In this document: positions 1 through 6,189 of the stretch, one piece after another
Layout: the number at the start of each line of letters is the position of its first letter
How positions within the stretch are numbered: the first letter of the stretch is position 1
NCBI GenBank assembly: GCA_947259625.1
Contig: CAMYMY010000073.1
Span: 1-11,290 of the forward strand
DNA: 11,290 nt
Direction of reading: 5' to 3'
From: an uncultured Kiloniellales bacterium
GTDB taxonomy: Bacteria; Pseudomonadota; Alphaproteobacteria; Kiloniellales; JAKSDN01
Position numbers and translations under genes: made by a program
The notes under the pieces: model-generated
Database searches by the model: none
Seen by the model: only the letters and a program-made list of their open reading frames with translations
Told to the model about the DNA's origin: nothing

Positions 1-950
1 CGTCCCGAGGAACAGGCCGAGCCGGCGCTGACCGCCACGCCGGCCAGGTCGAGCGCCATGACCTGGGTCTCGCCGGCCAGGCCGGGCACGGGAAAGCAGC
101 TGGTATTGGCGAGGCGAGGCGCCCCGGCGCCGAAAACCCGGGCCTCCGGCGCCAAGTTGCGCAGGCCCTGCTCCAGCCGATCGCGCTGGACGGACAACTG
201 GGCCGCGCCTTCCAGGTCGTCCGCGGCGGCCTCGGCCGCGGCTCCGAAGCCGGCGATTCCGGCCAGGTTCTCGGTGCCGCCGCGGCGCGCCCGTTCCTGT
301 CCGCCGCCCCGGATCAGCGGCTCGAGGGCCACGCCGTCCGCGACCACGAGGGCGCCCGCGCCCTGCGGCCCGCCCAACTTGTGCGCCGAGAGGCTCAGCA
401 GGTCGACGCCCAGGGCCGCCATGTCGAGCGGGATCTTGCCGGCGGCCTGCACCGCGTCCGAGTGCACCAGGGCGCCCTGCCCGCGGGCCAGCGCCACGAC
501 TTCGGCAAGGGGCTGAATGACCCCGGTCTCGTTGTTCGCCAGCATGATCGAGACCAAGGCGGGCCGCCGGTCCGCCGCCAAGAGCCGGGACAGCGCGCCG
601 AGGTCGACCCGGCCATCGGACTCGAGCGCTATGCGCTCGGCCCGGGGCGCCGTCTGCAGCACGGAATCGTGCTCGCCGGCCGAAACGAGGAGCCGCGGCC
701 GGTCGACGCCGGCGAGAGCCAGATTGTTGGCTTCGGTCCCGCCGCTGGTGAAGACGACCTGCTCCGGCCGGGCACCGGCCAGCGCGGCCACCTGCTCGCG
801 CGCGCTCTCGACCCGGCCCCGTGCGAGCCGGCCGAAGCGGTGCACCGAAGAGGCGTTGCCGACCTGGGCAAGCGCCTCGGCAACCGCGGCCGCCGCTTCC
901 GGGCGGACCGGCGCGGTCGCGTTGTAATCCATATAGACGGGGTGCGCCAT
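1..950 (-). CDS. Cysteine desulfurase, NifS/IscS type (3' end cut by window)
   Basis: PLP-dependent enzyme that takes sulfur from L-cysteine as a cysteine persulfide, leaving alanine, to feed cytosolic Fe-S cluster assembly. The first 316 residues are visible. They begin MAHPVYMDYNATAPVRPEA, the usual substrate-loop start of the family. SGGTEANNLAL lies at about 69-79, a cofactor-contacting His in GEHDSV at about 94, and the Asp/Gln pair in HSDAVQAAGK at 163-172. The PLP-binding lysine is Lys191 in SAHKLGGPQG, and the catalytic Cys313 is in SAGSACSSG, just before the window edge. Motif spacing matches group I (IscS/NifS) enzymes of about 380-400 residues, so some 60-80 residues are missing. 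The ATG lies 24 bases after the iscR stop, so it is probably co-transcribed. No good ribosome binding site is visible, which suggests translational coupling. I cannot choose between the names iscS and nifS from this fragment. Confidence 0.95.
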   Translation of the reverse strand, partial: MAHPVYMDYNATAPVRPEAAAAVAEALAQVGNASSVHRFGRLARGRVESAREQVAALAGARPEQVVFTSGGTEANNLALAGVDRPRLLVSAGEHDSVLQTAPRAERIALESDGRVDLGALSRLLAADRRPALVSIMLANNETGVIQPLAEVVALARGQGALVHSDAVQAAGKIPLDMAALGVDLLSLSAHKLGGPQGAGALVVADGVALEPLIRGGGQERARRGGTENLAGIAGFGAAAEAAADDLEGAAQLSVQRDRLEQGLRNLAPEARVFGAGAPRLANTSCFPVPGLAGETQVMALDLAGVAVSAGSACSSG

Positions 951-974
951 GACGGGGCGGCGGAGCGTTTCTCG

Positions 975-1445
975 TCACTGCGCCGCGAGTATGGGACCTT
1001 TGTCCTCTCGCGACACGAGCCCGCTGGTGCCGAGCACGCGCCGCGCCACGATATCGGCCAGGGTCACCGAGCTCAGGTACAGATAGATCTGGTTGCCGAG
1101 TTCCTCCCACAGGTCGTGGGTCAGACAGCGGCTCTTGTTGATGCGGCAACCGAACGGCTGGCCCGGCGTGCAGCGCGTCGCGCGGATCGGCTCGTCGACC
1201 GCGAGGATAATATCGGAGATCCGGGTTTCCTCGGGCGTACGGGCCAGCAGATAGCCGCCCCCCGGGCCCCGCACGCTGCCGACCAGGCCGCCGCGCCGCA
1301 GTTTGGCGAACAGCTGCTCCAGATAGGACAGCGAGATCTCCTGCCGCTCGGCGATGTCGGCGAGCGATATGGGCCGGCCCTGGCTGGTCGAGGCCAGGTC
1401 GACCATGGCCATCACCGCATAGCGGCCTTTGGTGCTCAGCTTCAC
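975..1445 (-). CDS. iscR: IscR-like Rrf2-family Fe-S-sensing transcriptional regulator
   Basis: A 156-residue DNA-binding regulator that senses Fe-S cluster supply. It starts with the family signature MKLSTKGRYAVMAM. A winged helix-turn-helix follows (about residues 26-65), including SLADIAERQEISLSYLEQLF and the wing RGPGGGYLL. The cluster-binding segment keeps three cysteines, Cys92, Cys100 and Cys107, and His110 in RCLTHDLW. This corresponds to the three-cysteine-plus-histidine [2Fe-2S] ligand set of E. coli IscR, although the spacing between the first cysteines is longer, as I would expect in alphaproteobacteria. The start is GTG at 1445, preceded five bases upstream by a strong GGAGGT. 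The gene lies between cysE and a cysteine desulfurase with short gaps (34 and 24 bases), so it probably represses its own operon. The family is certain; IscR rather than another Rrf2 member is likely from the cysteines and neighbours. Confidence 0.93.
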   Translation of the reverse strand: MKLSTKGRYAVMAMVDLASTSQGRPISLADIAERQEISLSYLEQLFAKLRRGGLVGSVRGPGGGYLLARTPEETRISDIILAVDEPIRATRCTPGQPFGCRINKSRCLTHDLWEELGNQIYLYLSSVTLADIVARRVLGTSGLVSREDKGPILAAQ

Positions 1446-1479
1446 GTCTCACCTCCCCCGGAGTTCGTCTTTCCCGGTC

Positions 1480-2253
1480 TCAACATTTGCCCGGCCTGGA
1501 CACGCGGGCGACCGGCGGCTCTTCTTCGCCGGTGCCCTCTACGCCGATCCGCTCCAGGGCGTCGTCCTTGTCCGCGACTTGCTCGAGCTGCCCGACACGG
1601 GCGCGCAGACGCTGGACCTCGTCGAGCAGCCCCTCGATCGCGCGGCTCACCGGATCGGAGGCGTCGCCGGTCGGCGTGCCGTACGCGACGAAGCGCGGCT
1701 CCGTTTCGCCACGACGGTCGCGCGGCTGAATCGCCTTGGCGGGGATGCCGACCACGGTCGTGCAGGACGGCACGTCCTTGGTGACGACCGCGTTGGCCCC
1801 GACGCGCGCGCAGCGCCCGACGGTGATGGGCCCCAGCACCTGGGCGCCGGAGCCGATGATCACGCCGTCCTCCAGGGTCGGATGCCGCTTCTGGTCGCGC
1901 TGGCTATGGCTGTCCTCGCTCGGCGACACGCCGCCCAGCGTGACGCCGTGGTAGAGCGTCACGTCGTCGCCGATCTCGCTGGTCTCGCCGATCACGACGC
2001 CCATGCCGTGGTCGATGAAGAACCCCCGGCCGATCCTGGCCCCCGGGTGGATCTCGATCCCGGTGACCCAGCGGTTGAACTGCGATATCACCCGCCCGAG
2101 CAGGCGCCAACCGTGCGTCCAGCAGCCGTGGGCGACGCGATGGAGCTGAACGGCCTGGAATCCGGGGTAAATCAGCACCACTTCTAGCCTGGACCTGGCC
2201 GCCGGATCGCGTGCGATCGTCACATCGATGTCTTCACGGAGATTCTTCAGCAT
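1480..2253 (-). CDS. cysE: Serine O-acetyltransferase, short form
   Basis: Makes O-acetylserine from serine and acetyl-CoA, the precursor for cysteine synthesis in the cytosol. The 257-residue protein is a left-handed beta-helix hexapeptide-repeat enzyme. Repeats run from about 65 to 170, including IHPGARIGRGFFIDHGMGVVIG and GVTLGGV. Asp81-His82 match the catalytic Asp-His pair of E. coli CysE, and His124 in KRHP matches a second active-site His. The long N-terminal helical domain of enterobacterial CysE is missing, so this is the short type. The C-terminal part (about 197-228) is likely a coiled coil. I chose Met at 2253 (MLKNLREDID) over the longer open frame to 2412, because the upstream 53 codons overlap the promoter and show no family similarity. 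The ribosome binding site is weak. It is the first gene of the operon with iscR and the cysteine desulfurase, linking cysteine supply to Fe-S assembly. Confidence 0.94.
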   Translation of the reverse strand: MLKNLREDIDVTIARDPAARSRLEVVLIYPGFQAVQLHRVAHGCWTHGWRLLGRVISQFNRWVTGIEIHPGARIGRGFFIDHGMGVVIGETSEIGDDVTLYHGVTLGGVSPSEDSHSQRDQKRHPTLEDGVIIGSGAQVLGPITVGRCARVGANAVVTKDVPSCTTVVGIPAKAIQPRDRRGETEPRFVAYGTPTGDASDPVSRAIEGLLDEVQRLRARVGQLEQVADKDDALERIGVEGTGEEEPPVARVSRPGKC

Positions 2254-2355
2254 GATTGGCGCCTGGCGTGCTATTATCCACGTAGCGTTCGCCCCCGGGC
2301 GCCGGAGCACCGGGTGGGCGAAGGTATCCTTAGGACCGATCTTTGTGACTCCATA

Positions 2356-2384
2356 TAGATAGATAGTCTGACTAAGGAGGTCAA
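2356..2384 (-). promoter_or_regulatory. Probable promoter of the cysE-iscR-desulfurase operon
   Basis: On the minus strand TTGACC (2379-2384) is followed after 17 bases by TATCTA (2356-2361). The -35 is five of six to consensus and the -10 is weaker. Transcription would start near 2349, giving a leader of about 95 bases before cysE. The -10 lies in three tandem copies of a tetranucleotide (ATAG on the plus strand, 2355-2366). This is inferred from sequence only. Confidence 0.5.
2369..2383. promoter_or_regulatory. Candidate IscR operator over the cysE -35 box
   Basis: The plus strand reads TGACTAAGGAGGTCA, an inverted repeat TGAC-N7-GTCA, with flanks rich in AT (ATAG on the left, AAGAAT on the right). 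The GAC-N7-GTC core and spacing equal those of the E. coli type 1 IscR site, and roughly 14 of 19 positions from the first GAC onward agree with that consensus. It covers the -35 and part of the spacer of the promoter for the operon that encodes iscR, which fits autorepression. The binding protein is inferred, not shown. Confidence 0.5.
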
Positions 2385-2487
2385 GAATTCCTGCGCAAGC
2401 ATGGATGGACACGAGGCAGGCAAGCCGACGTGGAAAACTTGACCAATCACTGGAGCTGAACGGCGAAGAGACAGGATCGCGGACACC

Positions 2488-3153
2488 ATGCCTGAAGTCA
2501 TATTCAACGGCCCGGAGGGCCGACTAGAGGGCCGTTATCAGCACAACAGGGAACCGAACGCGCCGATCGCCCTCATGCTGCACCCTCATCCGCAGCACGG
2601 CGGATCCATGAACAACAAAGTGGTCTACACCCTCTACCAGGCCTTCACGCGGCGCGGATTCTCGACCCTGCGGTTCAATTTCCGCGGAGTTGGACGATCG
2701 CAGGGCACCTACGACCGGGGCGAGGGCGAGCTGTCGGACGCCGCCTCGGCGCTCGACTGGCTCCAGTCCTACAACCAGAATGCCGGCGCCTGCTGGATCG
2801 CCGGGTTTTCGTTCGGCGCCTGGATCGGCATGCAGCTTCTGATGCGCCGGCCCGAGATCAGCGGCTTCATCTCGCTGTCGCCGCCGGCCAACCTGTACGA
2901 CTTCAGCTTCCTCGCGCCCTGCCCGTCGTCCGGTCTGGTACTCCAGGGCGAACTGGACGAGTTCGTGCCCGAGCCCTCGGTCGCCAAGCTGGTCGAGAAG
3001 CTGACGCACCAGCGCAATCTCGAGATCGACTACCGCGTGATCCCCGGCGCCAATCACTTCTACCAGGACAACATAGAGGACCTGAACCGGCACCTGGACG
3101 ACTACCTGTCCAAGGTGCTCACCCACGAGCAACAGGCCGCCACGGCCCGCTGA
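2488..3153 (+). CDS. Alpha/beta hydrolase, COG2945-like
   Basis: A 221-residue single-domain cytosolic alpha/beta hydrolase of unknown substrate. There is no signal peptide or membrane segment. An early HPHPQHGGSMNNKVV segment (about 32-46) and FNFRGVGRSQG (64-73) are characteristic of this family. The nucleophile is Ser108 in the elbow GFSFGA. The acid is probably Asp157 in LQGELDEFVP and the base His190 in GANHFY, so the catalytic triad is complete. The gene diverges from the cysE operon. The intergenic region has a TTGACC at 2439-2444 but no convincing -10, and only a modest AGGA about 12 bases before the ATG. As I recall, hydrolases of this family often sit beside Fe-S assembly genes and tyrS in alphaproteobacteria. 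That neighbourhood is a weak hint of function and not evidence for one. Family assignment is firm; esterase, thioesterase or another activity cannot be told. Confidence 0.88.
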   Translation: MPEVIFNGPEGRLEGRYQHNREPNAPIALMLHPHPQHGGSMNNKVVYTLYQAFTRRGFSTLRFNFRGVGRSQGTYDRGEGELSDAASALDWLQSYNQNAGACWIAGFSFGAWIGMQLLMRRPEISGFISLSPPANLYDFSFLAPCPSSGLVLQGELDEFVPEPSVAKLVEKLTHQRNLEIDYRVIPGANHFYQDNIEDLNRHLDDYLSKVLTHEQQAATAR

Positions 3154-3285
3154 CCCCGCTTCGGGCGTTCACCCCGCCCGGTGCAGGACGCCCCGCCGGT
3201 CAGCGGCCGAGCCACGCCGGCGGTGCCTGGCAGCGACAGCAGTAGGCCGTCTAGCGGCCAGAGCGCCAGGAAGGCGAGAGGTAAA

Positions 3286-3401
3286 GGTGTCAGGAACCTT
3301 TTTTCTGAGAATTTATTGTTGATATAACATTTTGAAAAAACTTCGTAATTTGCGGAGAAAAGGTTCCTGACACCCTTTTAAAAAGTTTCTGACACCCTTT
3401 T
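3286..3401. repeat. REP-like inverted repeat with abutting third copy, AT-rich core
   Basis: GGTGTCAGGAACCTTTT at 3286-3302 is repeated as its exact reverse complement at 3358-3374, a perfect 17-bp inverted repeat around a 55-base core of only about one quarter G+C. The right arm, extended to 22 bases (3358-3379), is followed with no gap by a second same-orientation copy at 3380-3401 that agrees at 20 of 22 positions. The rest of the window is strongly GC-rich, so the patch stands out. It resembles repetitive extragenic palindromes or ends of small transposon-derived elements. No transposase is present here. It could also act as a hairpin terminator for the upstream hydrolase gene. Confidence 0.75.
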
Positions 3402-3423
3402 CTGTCTTCGCGAAAGGCCGGAC

Positions 3424-4470
3424 ATGACCGAAGACGGGATGCGGTTCGCCGACCAGTTCAGCGCCAAGGACCTCCACATCGTGCCCGGGTCGAGCCCCGG
3501 CGGGATCCTCTGTCGGCTCGGCATTTCATGGGGCAACATGTGCGTAGCCGAGGACGATCTGTCCTGCGGACCGCTCATGTCACTGGAAAACCCAGACGAT
3601 TTTCGAAAGCTGCGCTGGCAGCATTGTGGAAAGGAAGAAGACGCAGATGCCAGCGAACGATCGCACCTCCGAACCCCTTTCATTCCTATGGACAGGCTCC
3701 ACACGGCCCGGGATCGCGTGCGGTCCGCCAAGCGGATCTTCCTCTGGCTCGGCACGACTCTCCAGGAGCAGTTGCTCTTCGCTTGGCTCGTGACGGTCTT
3801 CAAGGTCCTCGGAATCGGAACCGGCCCTCTTCAGCTGCTCGACCTGAAGTCTCCCCGGCAGGAATTCGATCGCTCGATCAGAACCCTGGGCTGTGAGAAC
3901 ATTCGGAAAATGGCCCGCTGGCGCCGACCCGCGGAAGGGGAGCTTGCGTCCTATGAGGTCGCCTGGCAGGCCGTGAGCAACCCCTCGCCCGAGGACCTGA
4001 TCGCCATGAGCGCACCCGATCTGCAGCATCCCGTCGCCCTCAACGAGGCGCTGCACGCCTTCATGGCCCGCTATCCGGCCAATGACACCGGCTTGAATTA
4101 TTGGGACAGGGTGATTCTTGCGAACTGCCGGCAACACGGCCGGAAAGCAGCCAGAATCATTGGCGAAACACTGGCGCAGGATCTCCAATATCCGGATTGG
4201 CCAAGCGACGGCTACCGTTTCGACCGCCTGAAGCGCCTGGGCAGCGACCGGCTGAGCCACCCCTTGCTGACCTTGACTGGCGACCTTTCGGCAATGCGCT
4301 TCGTCGAAGCCGCGATCACCGACCTCGGCCAAAAAGCCCTCGTCGGAGAAGCCAACTTCGTCGCCTTGAACGGCATCGACGAGTGGGTCGGGGGCGTGCA
4401 CCTGAGTGCGCGCGCGGGAAGCCCATGGGTCTTCGACGGCGAGACCCTGGTCCCGGGCGGCGCGCCATAG
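3424..4470 (+). CDS. DUF1835/DUF3658-like protein of unknown function
   Basis: A 348-residue soluble protein with no signal peptide. The N-terminal half resembles DUF1835: LHIVPGSSPGGILCRLG at about 17-33, then AEDDLSCGPLM (42-52), and RIFLWLGTTLQEQLLFAWLV (104-123) followed by LQLLDLKSP. The C-terminal part, NYWDRVILANCRQHGRKAARIIGETL (about 224-249) and YRFDRLKRLG, resembles the DUF3658 domain that commonly follows it. Both matches are from memory of family patterns; neither domain has a known biochemical role. It starts 22 bases after the REP-like repeats, with AAAGG upstream of the ATG; Met6 at 3439 is a possible alternative start. Base composition is visibly less GC-rich than tyrS downstream (stretches near 52%), so this gene may have been acquired. 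tyrS starts 70 bases after its stop. Confidence 0.7.
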   Translation: MTEDGMRFADQFSAKDLHIVPGSSPGGILCRLGISWGNMCVAEDDLSCGPLMSLENPDDFRKLRWQHCGKEEDADASERSHLRTPFIPMDRLHTARDRVRSAKRIFLWLGTTLQEQLLFAWLVTVFKVLGIGTGPLQLLDLKSPRQEFDRSIRTLGCENIRKMARWRRPAEGELASYEVAWQAVSNPSPEDLIAMSAPDLQHPVALNEALHAFMARYPANDTGLNYWDRVILANCRQHGRKAARIIGETLAQDLQYPDWPSDGYRFDRLKRLGSDRLSHPLLTLTGDLSAMRFVEAAITDLGQKALVGEANFVALNGIDEWVGGVHLSARAGSPWVFDGETLVPGGAP

Positions 4471-4514
4471 CCGTTTGTGATGCCACGGCGTTTGTGATAA
4501 ACGGGCGCGCCCGT
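4471..4514. promoter_or_regulatory. Direct and inverted repeats in the tyrS upstream gap
   Basis: Between the DUF1835-like stop and tyrS, CGTTTGTGAT occurs twice (4472-4481 and 4489-4498, period 17), framed by CCGTTT (4471-4476) and its complement AAACGG (4499-4504). This runs into a perfect 14-bp palindrome ACGGGCGCGCCCGT at 4501-4514. It could be a regulator-binding region for tyrS, or a scar from duplication. No recognisable promoter boxes or known riboswitch pattern were seen. Confidence 0.3.
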
Positions 4515-4540
4515 CCGCAACCGAGCCTCACGAAGACCCG

Positions 4541-5794
4541 ATGACCAGCCTCAAGTCCGATTTTCTGCGCAGGCTCCAGGACCGGGGCTTCATCCACCAG
4601 TGCACCGACCTGGAGGCGCTCGACGCCAAGGCCGCGAAGGGGCCGGTCACCGCCTACATCGGCTTCGACGCGACCGCCGACTCCCTGCACGTCGGCTCCC
4701 TGGTCTCGATCATGCTGCTGCGCTGGCTGCAGAAGACCGGCCACAAGCCGATCGTGCTGATGGGCGGCGGCACCACCAAGGTCGGCGACCCCTCGGGCAA
4801 GGACGAGAGCCGCCAACTCTTGAGCGACGAGGAGATCGCCGGCAACATCGCCTCGATCCGGCAGGTCTTCGAGCGCTTCCTCACCTTCGGCGACGGGCCG
4901 GCCGACGCGGTCCTGGTGAACAACGCCGACTGGCTCGATTCGCTCGCCTACATCCCGTTTCTGCGCGAGGTCGGCCGGCACTTCACGATCAACCGCATGC
5001 TGGCCTTCGATTCGGTCAAGCTGCGCCTGGAGCGCGAGCAGCCGCTGACCTTCCTGGAGTTCAACTACATGATCCTCCAGGCCTACGACTTCCTCGAGCT
5101 GGCCCGGCGCCGGGACTGCGCGTTGCAGATGGGCGGCTCGGACCAGTGGGGCAACATCGTCAACGGGGTCGAGCTGGGGCGCCGCATCGCCGGCAAGGAG
5201 CTCTACGGCCTGACCACGCCGCTGATCACCACGGCCGCAGGCGCCAAGATGGGCAAGACCGCGGCGGGCGCCGTGTGGCTGAACGAGGCGCGGCTTTCGG
5301 CCTACGACTACTGGCAGTTCTGGCGCAACACCGAGGACGGCGACGTCGGCCGCTTCCTGCGCCTCTTCACCGAGCTGCCGGAAGACGAGATCGGCCGCCT
5401 CGAGGCCCTCGAAGGGGCCGGGATCAACGAGGCCAAGAAGGTCCTGGCCGACGAGGCGACCAAGCTCTGCCGCGGCGCCGAGGCCGCCGAGGCCGCCGCC
5501 GAAACCGCCCGCCAGACCTTCGAGGAGGGCAAGCTGGGCGCCGAACTGCCTTCGATCGAGGTGCCACGGGCCGAGCTGGCCGGCGGCGTCGCCCTCTTCG
5601 AGCTGATGCGCCGCGCGGGCCTGGCCGAGAGCAACGGCGCGGCAAGGCGCCTCATCAAGGGCGGCGGCGCGCGCCTCAACGACGCGGTGATCGGCGACGA
5701 GACCCGCCAAGTCGGCCCGGGCGACTTGAACTCAGAAGGCGTCGTCAAGCTCTCCGCCGGCAAAAAGCGCCACGCGCTGGTGCGGGCGGTTTAG
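4541..5794 (+). CDS. tyrS: Tyrosyl-tRNA synthetase
   Basis: Class I aminoacyl-tRNA synthetase that charges tRNA-Tyr with tyrosine in the cytosol. At 417 residues it has the normal length for the bacterial TyrRS of E. coli type. The ATP-binding HIGH-like motif is HVGS (50-53) in GFDATADSLHVGS. The KMSKS-like motif is KMGKT (236-240), a usual TyrRS variant. Tyrosine-recognition residues correspond to Tyr39, Tyr176, Gln180 and Asp183 in FNYMILQAYDF, and Gln202 in QMGGSDQWGNI. An S4-type RNA-binding domain occupies about 350-415 and carries AARRLIKGGGARLND. Nothing is missing. It lies 70 bases after the DUF1835-like gene and is followed by an intrinsic terminator about 230 bases past its stop. 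As recalled from other alphaproteobacteria, tyrS is often near Fe-S assembly genes, so the repeat cluster and DUF1835-like gene may be an insertion into that neighbourhood. Confidence 0.98.
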   Translation: MTSLKSDFLRRLQDRGFIHQCTDLEALDAKAAKGPVTAYIGFDATADSLHVGSLVSIMLLRWLQKTGHKPIVLMGGGTTKVGDPSGKDESRQLLSDEEIAGNIASIRQVFERFLTFGDGPADAVLVNNADWLDSLAYIPFLREVGRHFTINRMLAFDSVKLRLEREQPLTFLEFNYMILQAYDFLELARRRDCALQMGGSDQWGNIVNGVELGRRIAGKELYGLTTPLITTAAGAKMGKTAAGAVWLNEARLSAYDYWQFWRNTEDGDVGRFLRLFTELPEDEIGRLEALEGAGINEAKKVLADEATKLCRGAEAAEAAAETARQTFEEGKLGAELPSIEVPRAELAGGVALFELMRRAGLAESNGAARRLIKGGGARLNDAVIGDETRQVGPGDLNSEGVVKLSAGKKRHALVRAV

Positions 5795-5969
5795 GTTATG
5801 CCCCGATAATTGCGGATTGCGTCCAGACAGCGGTCCATGCCCGCCCCGAGGCCGAACCCGGACCTCGAGCCGAAGCCGACGGCACCAACCCGAAGCGGGT
5901 CGCCAAAGCGCCTGCCAGTTCCTCATCGGGTGATTTTGGGACACTCTCGATCCTGGCGGAGGGCCTCAC

Positions 5970-6116
5970 ATGGGAAATCCAACTGACCGTCAGCCGCGCC
6001 TTGCACCCACACGACGGGGCGTCGCGGCACTTCCGTGCCGTTTTTTGGGACTCATTTGGCGCCAAATGGCAAGTCATCTAGGTTGCGCCGGTTTAGAAGA
6101 ATTCGTGGCAGCATAG
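5970..6116 (+). CDS. Possible small ORF, 48 codons, strong ribosome binding site
   Basis: An ATG at 5970 is preceded by GGAGG (5958-5962) with an ideal 7-base spacing, the best ribosome binding site on the plus strand of this window. The frame encodes 48 residues beginning MGNPTDRQPRLAPTRRG, rich in arginine early, and ends with TAG at 6114-6116. It resembles no family I know and has no clear signal or membrane helix. An intrinsic terminator and a 16-bp palindrome both lie inside it, which argues against an ordinary gene. It could be a leader peptide whose translation affects the terminator, or chance. No promoter was recognised. Confidence 0.22.
   Translation: MGNPTDRQPRLAPTRRGVAALPCRFLGLIWRQMASHLGCAGLEEFVAA
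6025..6046 (+). terminator. Intrinsic terminator downstream of tyrS
   Basis: CGGCAC (6025-6030), loop TTCC and GTGCCG (6035-6040) form a perfect 6-bp GC-rich stem, followed directly by six T residues (6041-6046). This is a classical rho-independent terminator on the plus strand. It would end tyrS transcription about 230 bases after the stop codon, or end a small transcript from this gap. Confidence 0.85.
6053..6068. promoter_or_regulatory. Perfect 16-bp palindrome upstream of the MipA-like gene
   Basis: CATTTGGCGCCAAATG is its own reverse complement over 16 bases with no spacer. It lies 7 bases after the terminator T-run and 121 bases before the MipA-like start. A spacer-free palindrome suits a dimeric DNA-binding protein better than an RNA hairpin. 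The binding protein is unknown, and no matching promoter boxes were found around it. Confidence 0.4.
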
Positions 6117-6189
6117 AAGCTTCGCCATGGGGGCGGGCCGGCGTCGATGAGTGCCGATCGTGCTGGGGAAATGGAACGGGAATTTGCTC

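Larger units (their letters stand above)
5795..6189. other. 395-base gap between tyrS and the MipA-like gene
   Basis: No certain protein gene lies here. The stretch holds an intrinsic terminator (6025-6046), a perfect palindrome (6053-6068) and a possible 48-codon small ORF (5970-6116), listed separately. The first 160 bases after tyrS show nothing I can name. The open frame running through from tyrS is a shadow frame. No convincing promoter for the downstream gene was found. Confidence 0.6.

Noticed and set aside
381..1784. A 467-codon open frame on the plus strand
   Set aside because: It crosses antisense over the cysteine desulfurase, iscR and cysE genes, all firmly identified on the minus strand.
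2291..2320. GC-rich imperfect hairpin in the cysE leader as a riboswitch or attenuator
   Set aside because: The stem has bulges and no T-run follows; such pairing is common by chance at this GC content, and no known riboswitch core is visible.
2355..2366. Three tandem ATAG units at the cysE -10, as a phase-variable repeat
   Set aside because: Three copies are too few to expect frequent slippage; noted only with the promoter.
2254..2412. N-terminal extension of cysE by 53 codons
   Set aside because: It would start upstream of the likely transcription start and covers the promoter; the family N-terminus begins at the Met at 2253.
4316..5710. A 464-codon open frame on the minus strand
   Set aside because: It lies antisense to tyrS, which is unambiguous, and its sequence is typical of a high-GC shadow frame.
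5796..6077. A 93-codon open frame on the minus strand in the gap after tyrS
   Set aside because: It has no ribosome binding site or recognisable similarity, and it reads through the terminator and palindrome in antisense.
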